This document shows positions 59,701 to 64,000 of a stretch of DNA of 64,000 bases, piece after piece. Source of the stretch: Theocolax elegans. Its lineage: Eukaryota > Arthropoda > Insecta > Hymenoptera > Cerocephalidae. Made by a program: the position numbers and the translations under genes. The DNA is taken from NCBI GenBank assembly GCA_026168455.1, contig CM047430.1, forward strand, positions 67,557,044 to 67,621,043, written 5' to 3'. The notes beneath the pieces are model-generated. The model searched no databases. It was not told the DNA's origin and was given only the letters and a program-made list of their open reading frames with translations. Numbering within the stretch: position 1 is the first letter of the stretch; every line of letters begins with the position of its first letter.

Positions 59701-60868
59701 ATGTTTACCTAACAGTTGAAATGTCCTAGTTTTTATTAGAAAATTCTCTTCGTGTAGGCATACATGTACTCGTTGATTAGAACTGATTTCAAACTGAATC
59801 ACTTTTTAATCGAATAATTCACCCGAAATAAAAAAATCCATCGAAAGAAATCAGCCTAATGATATTCCGCGAAGACTCGAAACGTCGTGCTCGAGTCTTA
59901 TTTTCTCGGTTGGCTCTCGCGAGCAGCGGGAGGTCAACGTCTCCCTCTTTTCGTTCACCTTAAAATACAGTTCGCGAGGGCTGCCGAGTGTCGCTATTCC
60001 CTTTCTCTTTTCTCTCTAATATTATTTCCGTCGCGTTCGGTGCGCGAAATATAAATCGAACCCGGGCGTGCGCCTATAAATTTCTGGAGGGAGAGAATCC
60101 GCGGGAGCGCGTATTTTATTATTGCCTCGGCGGCCGCGCGTGAAGTTTGATAGCGGGCCGGCCCGCGGGGCGTAAAGCTCGCGAGACTCGGTGTGTGCTT
60201 GCGAGAGTAGGGTGGGACCGCTTGGTGCGGCTGATACCACAGTAGAGACGCCGAGTCGAGGGGCGAGGGGTGGTGCGCGCGGGGGAGGACGAGAGAGGAG
60301 GGTGGAGGGAGCCGGGCGCGCCTGCATCTCATAAACTTAAACCCTAATTAACCGGCGCTACACTACTACGGCTACTGTTGCGCGCGCCCCTGCGTATGCT
60401 CCGCGTATTCGTACACACGAACGCACTTTACTCCCTCTCTCCTTGTCCCTCGCTTTCTCGGTTCTTTTTTTCTTCACCGAGCCAGTGTTTTTACGTCACC
60501 GAACGATTATACGCTGCTTATGATTCAAACAGCAGTTGTACACGCTGAAAAATACTCTGCTGACCTGTCCCGTGTTTATCTCCCTGGGGACTGACCTTAC
60601 TTATGATAGCATTTTTTTTCTTTCTATTCGAACGATTAAATTCCTTTAATTTTAAAAACTAAATGATGTAAACCAAAATTGATCGTCAGGATTTTACGTT
60701 AAAAAAAAAAAGGAAATCAGGTTTAGATTAAATGTATAAGTAATAAAAGAAGCGTGCAGTAGCATCATCACTTTTTCCCCCACGAGCGGATTGACTAGAT
60801 CGCCTTGGGTACAATAGCCAGAAGCTTTGGGTTCGCGTGTACAGCATCTCGTCAGCTTGTACTCTCTT

Positions 60869-60869
60869 C

Positions 60870-60904
<35 letters not shown>

Positions 60905-60905
60905 C
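60869..60905. repeat. (CT)n microsatellite
   Basis: CT tract with one TTTCT interruption. The Ser-Leu frames crossing it on both strands are artefacts. Confidence 0.93.
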
Positions 60906-63665
60906 CTCACTGTCTCTCGTGAGAGTCTTGGCACACTCGGTGTTTATTACCAGAGCTCGCGTAAATTAGATTCCCTCGGCCGCGAAACTATCCGTGGCTT
61001 TCGTTTGGCCAACCCGAGAGACGAATCCCTTTCCGTTTCTCTATATCTAGCACATACCTACGTGGAATCAAGCACGAGAGTTGGTGCTCGGGGATTCCAA
61101 GGTTGACGATGCTACTTTTACACGTGAAATCCACCCCCGCGCTTATATGTGCTTATACGCGTACTCACAGGAGTCGCGTGGGATTAAGAAAGTTGATTGT
61201 ACCTATACGGTACGCCCTGCTCTTCTCTACGTACGTGTGTTTCTGTGTGTGTGAGTGCTTGCGTGCGTGCGTATGTACACCTCGGGACTCCAAGCTCGGA
61301 TCAGCTCTTCTCGAGTTTAACGTGCCGTGTGTCTTCCTCTTCGTGTATCGGCTAATCTTCTAATCTTCCTGAGTTTCGCTCTGCTCCGGAGCTATGGTTT
61401 CGAAGTGTTCAGGATTCTCCGTTTCCCGAATGTGTCAACTTTCTCGAATTATCTTCTTTTTCTCATGACAAATTGACAGTTATTATTCTGTATTCGGTGA
61501 TATACATTATTTATAGATTTTTCTCTACATTTATGTACTTGCAACTATTGATTAATTTATTTTACTCTTGGTAACTCGGTTACCGCTAAGTAAACGTATA
61601 ACGTACCTTAATTTGTTTTAAGTTAACAAAATAGTACTTTTCGTTATTGCAACACTTCGATTAATTTAGATTATTCTTTTATGCATTCGAGTATTCATTA
61701 TTAAAACGTTAATTTCAAACTCTCAGGGTTCTAAATGATTTTTTTGTTTTGTCGTAACGAGAATCTTCCAAGGAAGAGCCGTAACAATTGCCCGTTGAAT
61801 ATCATCGAGTAAGTTTATGCGACGAGTTACCCGAACCTTGCTCGCGATCTTTATCGGAGGAAGTCACCAGGGAAGAGAAGGAGAGAGAAAGAGAGAGAGC
61901 TACATTTCGGAAGGATAAACATGGGATTTACGATTCCACGCTCGTCTTCGCGTGTCTCGCAAGTGTCAGGTCTATGCTGTACACGAGGTAAGACTGCCCA
62001 GAGGATATACACACGTATCCGTGAGGCAGCACCAGCACCAACAGCAGCACAACGCGAAGAGAATATTTATGGATGTTGGATCCACCGAGCTTTGGGTATA
62101 CCATTAGTCATATAGGAGTACGCGAGAGGAACCTACAGAACCGCGAACGATCGATTCTCCAGAAGATCTTACGCGATACTGCTCTCTCTCTCTCTATTTC
62201 TCTCTCACTCTTCTCCGTGTTGTTCCCGAGGAATTTCAAAGAGAAAAAAAGAGTGCCAAGAGGAAGTCTAGGAAATATTTTTCTGTTTTGTTATTTTGAT
62301 ATCCCGTGTAGGAATCAAGAGTTTTGTTATATACGCCCTAGAAATAGTAACTGTACCGGACGATTCACGACAAAGACAACGACGAACTTCTCTTTCTCTC
62401 TTTCCAATATCTACGAAAATGCTTTTAACATTTATCTCGAGAACCATTAATTTGTGTCGTTCGCGAGCCTATATGTATATATTCATCGGCTGACGACCAA
62501 AGATATTTATAACTTAGGAACGAACTGCTAAACAGTTTTCTCATTATTTGTTTCCACTATCTTTCAAACAGTCAAATTTTTAGAATATTTATACATTTAT
62601 GGTAAAACTTACCGTCATACCTACTATAATTATTTATTAGTTATAATCCAAACTACATCACGCACAATAGTTTTTCTTGCGTAAAAAACAAAGAAAAGCC
62701 GTAATGGTTCACAGTCGAAAAGAAAATAATTTTACGCGTCACAATAATTATCTAATTGCACGTATAAATTATGAATAATCTTAAAGTATAATTATTATTG
62801 CATAATTAAGATAATAGGAGAGGATTGGAGAGTTATAAATTTAACTGATACACGCAATAAGCGAAAACGCGGTGGCAACCTAAATAAGCGTCGCGATGTA
62901 ACAGCTGTTGAATTAATCAACTGCGGTTCAATGTTTTTATTAATTAAGTTAAAATAATTTACATGTATAATGAAACTCGTGTGTGTGGAAATTCATAATT
63001 ATATAAGGAAAACGCGCGGAGGGTAAAGATTGTATTATGTCAAGTAAAATTACTTCTTAGAGTACCTTGTGTCTTACACGTCTTCCTTAATATCGCACAG
63101 TACTACTTTGTCGTAGAAATTATAATCGTTTATCTTAGTTTACCATAATTAACAAATGAATTAACGGATATAAAATAAAATGTATTTTCATACTTAGAAT
63201 ATACAATTTATCGTTTTATTAAACTTATATAAATGTCAAAATAATTTTAACATTCAGAACGTAATAATAAAAATAATATAAAATGTAATAAAAAATTATA
63301 AAGCGTACGTTTATAAATAGAATAAACGAAAAATTCTAAAAAAAGCTCGTAATACACATTTGGATAATCGATATATTATTTGAATAAATATTGTTTTGTC
63401 TAGACTATCGCGTACGATTCGCCGAATATTCATCTAGTTTAAATTTACAATTGAAACATTAAATCTTGAGAATCATTTATCAAGTGGGAAACTAAGTATG
63501 CACCTTGCATCAAAGTCGGGAAGCAAAAAGAAAATAGAATGTTTCTACCGCCGCTGTACGCTATATACGTTGCGTCGTTATAGCGAGTAAATTGGCGCAC
63601 GCGCACATCCATCCTCTCTCGCGGTACACACGTGAGTCCTTATATACAAGCCTGGCTATGTATGG

Positions 63666-63686
63666 GTGTGTGTGTGTGTGTGTGTG
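63666..63686. repeat. (GT)n microsatellite
   Basis: About 21 bases of GT. Confidence 0.93.
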
Positions 63687-64000
63687 CGTACTATGTAGGA
63701 ATAGAAAGAGAGACATTGAAAGAGAAATCGGGATTCTAACAAGAGGAAAAGAATGAAAGAGAGGAAGTAAGAAACTAGAGAGTCGGGCAGATGCTGCGGC
63801 GGTGTATCGCATTGCACGCGTGCAGGTGTATGCGACATTCGCTCGAGAAACGAAGAGAGTCAGAGATAGACAGAGAGGGAAAGAGAGAGATACACAGTCG
63901 AGTAGCGACGCGCAAGCACGCGAAGCATCCCCAAGGCTTCCGCGACCCGCGAGAGATAGCGCGGAAACCTTGGGCGTCTTTCGGTGAGTCAGCGCCGCCA

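Larger units (their letters stand above)
51721..64000. other. Non-coding region to the window end
   Basis: No supported gene over 12 kb. AT-rich stretches: 51,770-52,260, 52,630-52,860, 54,770-55,150, 55,560-55,800, 57,410-57,800, 59,500-59,850, 61,440-61,750, 62,480-63,520. CpG-rich patches: 53,340-53,700, 56,640-57,060, 58,080-58,660, 59,860-60,440, 61,760-62,100 and 63,560-64,000. Frames of 180 codons or less (for example 53,010-53,558 on the minus strand) overlap others on the opposite strand and show no domain. A GAG/GTAAGA donor-like site is at 61,988. TATATAAG at about 58,388-58,395 could be a TATA box without a visible gene. Confidence 0.55.

Noticed and set aside
60790..60815. miR-279-like start (TGACTAGATC)
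   Set aside because: Only the first ten bases fit, the rest differs, and I found no hairpin partner within 80 bases.

Overview
This window looks like animal nuclear DNA, most likely from an insect and plausibly a hymenopteran such as an ant. It has no bacterial-style gene packing. AT-rich stretches alternate with CpG-rich patches, CpG is not visibly depleted, and long (GA)n/(CT)n runs occur every few kilobases. The lineage call rests on base composition and repeat texture only. I recognise no conserved protein family, rRNA, tRNA or known microRNA in the 64 kb. Most of it reads as a gene desert: intergenic sequence or one very long intron.

Layout. 1-19.8 kb is non-coding, with CpG-rich patches, microsatellites, one TATA-type promoter candidate (about 1.18 kb) and one AG/GT splice-like site (9.83 kb). 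19.85-27.48 kb is the most structured part. It is bounded by 12-bp inverted termini (GGGGGTGCCATA), each abutting a TTAA, as in a piggyBac-type insertion of 7,628 bp. Inside, left to right, lie an imperfect hairpin, a 71/73-bp alternating tandem array, a small minus-strand gene candidate with consensus splice sites, a 13-copy satellite of about 215 bp whose unit carries a 14-bp-stem hairpin, and a 220-bp long hairpin next to the right end. The gene candidate can be spliced in frame in two ways (58 or 138 codons). Its start is an AAGATGGCGGC element just downstream of a TCAGTG initiator-like motif, and the satellite lies immediately upstream of that start.

28.3-30.0 kb is a 1,651-bp almost complete palindrome inserted in a (TA)n tract. 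Each arm carries the same apparent first coding exon (starts MDTETSEDTF), pointing outward. 38.48-38.69 kb is a small palindromic MITE-like element. About 48.21 kb there is a strong acceptor fused to a donor-like sequence, followed 42 nt later by a second donor: either a 42-nt microexon or a recursive splice site. The rest, to 64 kb, is non-coding sequence with microsatellites and CpG-rich patches, in which the long open frames come from low-complexity CT/GA runs or from GC-rich sequence lacking stops.

The candidate system here is the TTAA-bounded unit, pairing a hairpin satellite and a small spliced gene. The gene, the element boundaries and any functional link between them are inference from sequence alone.
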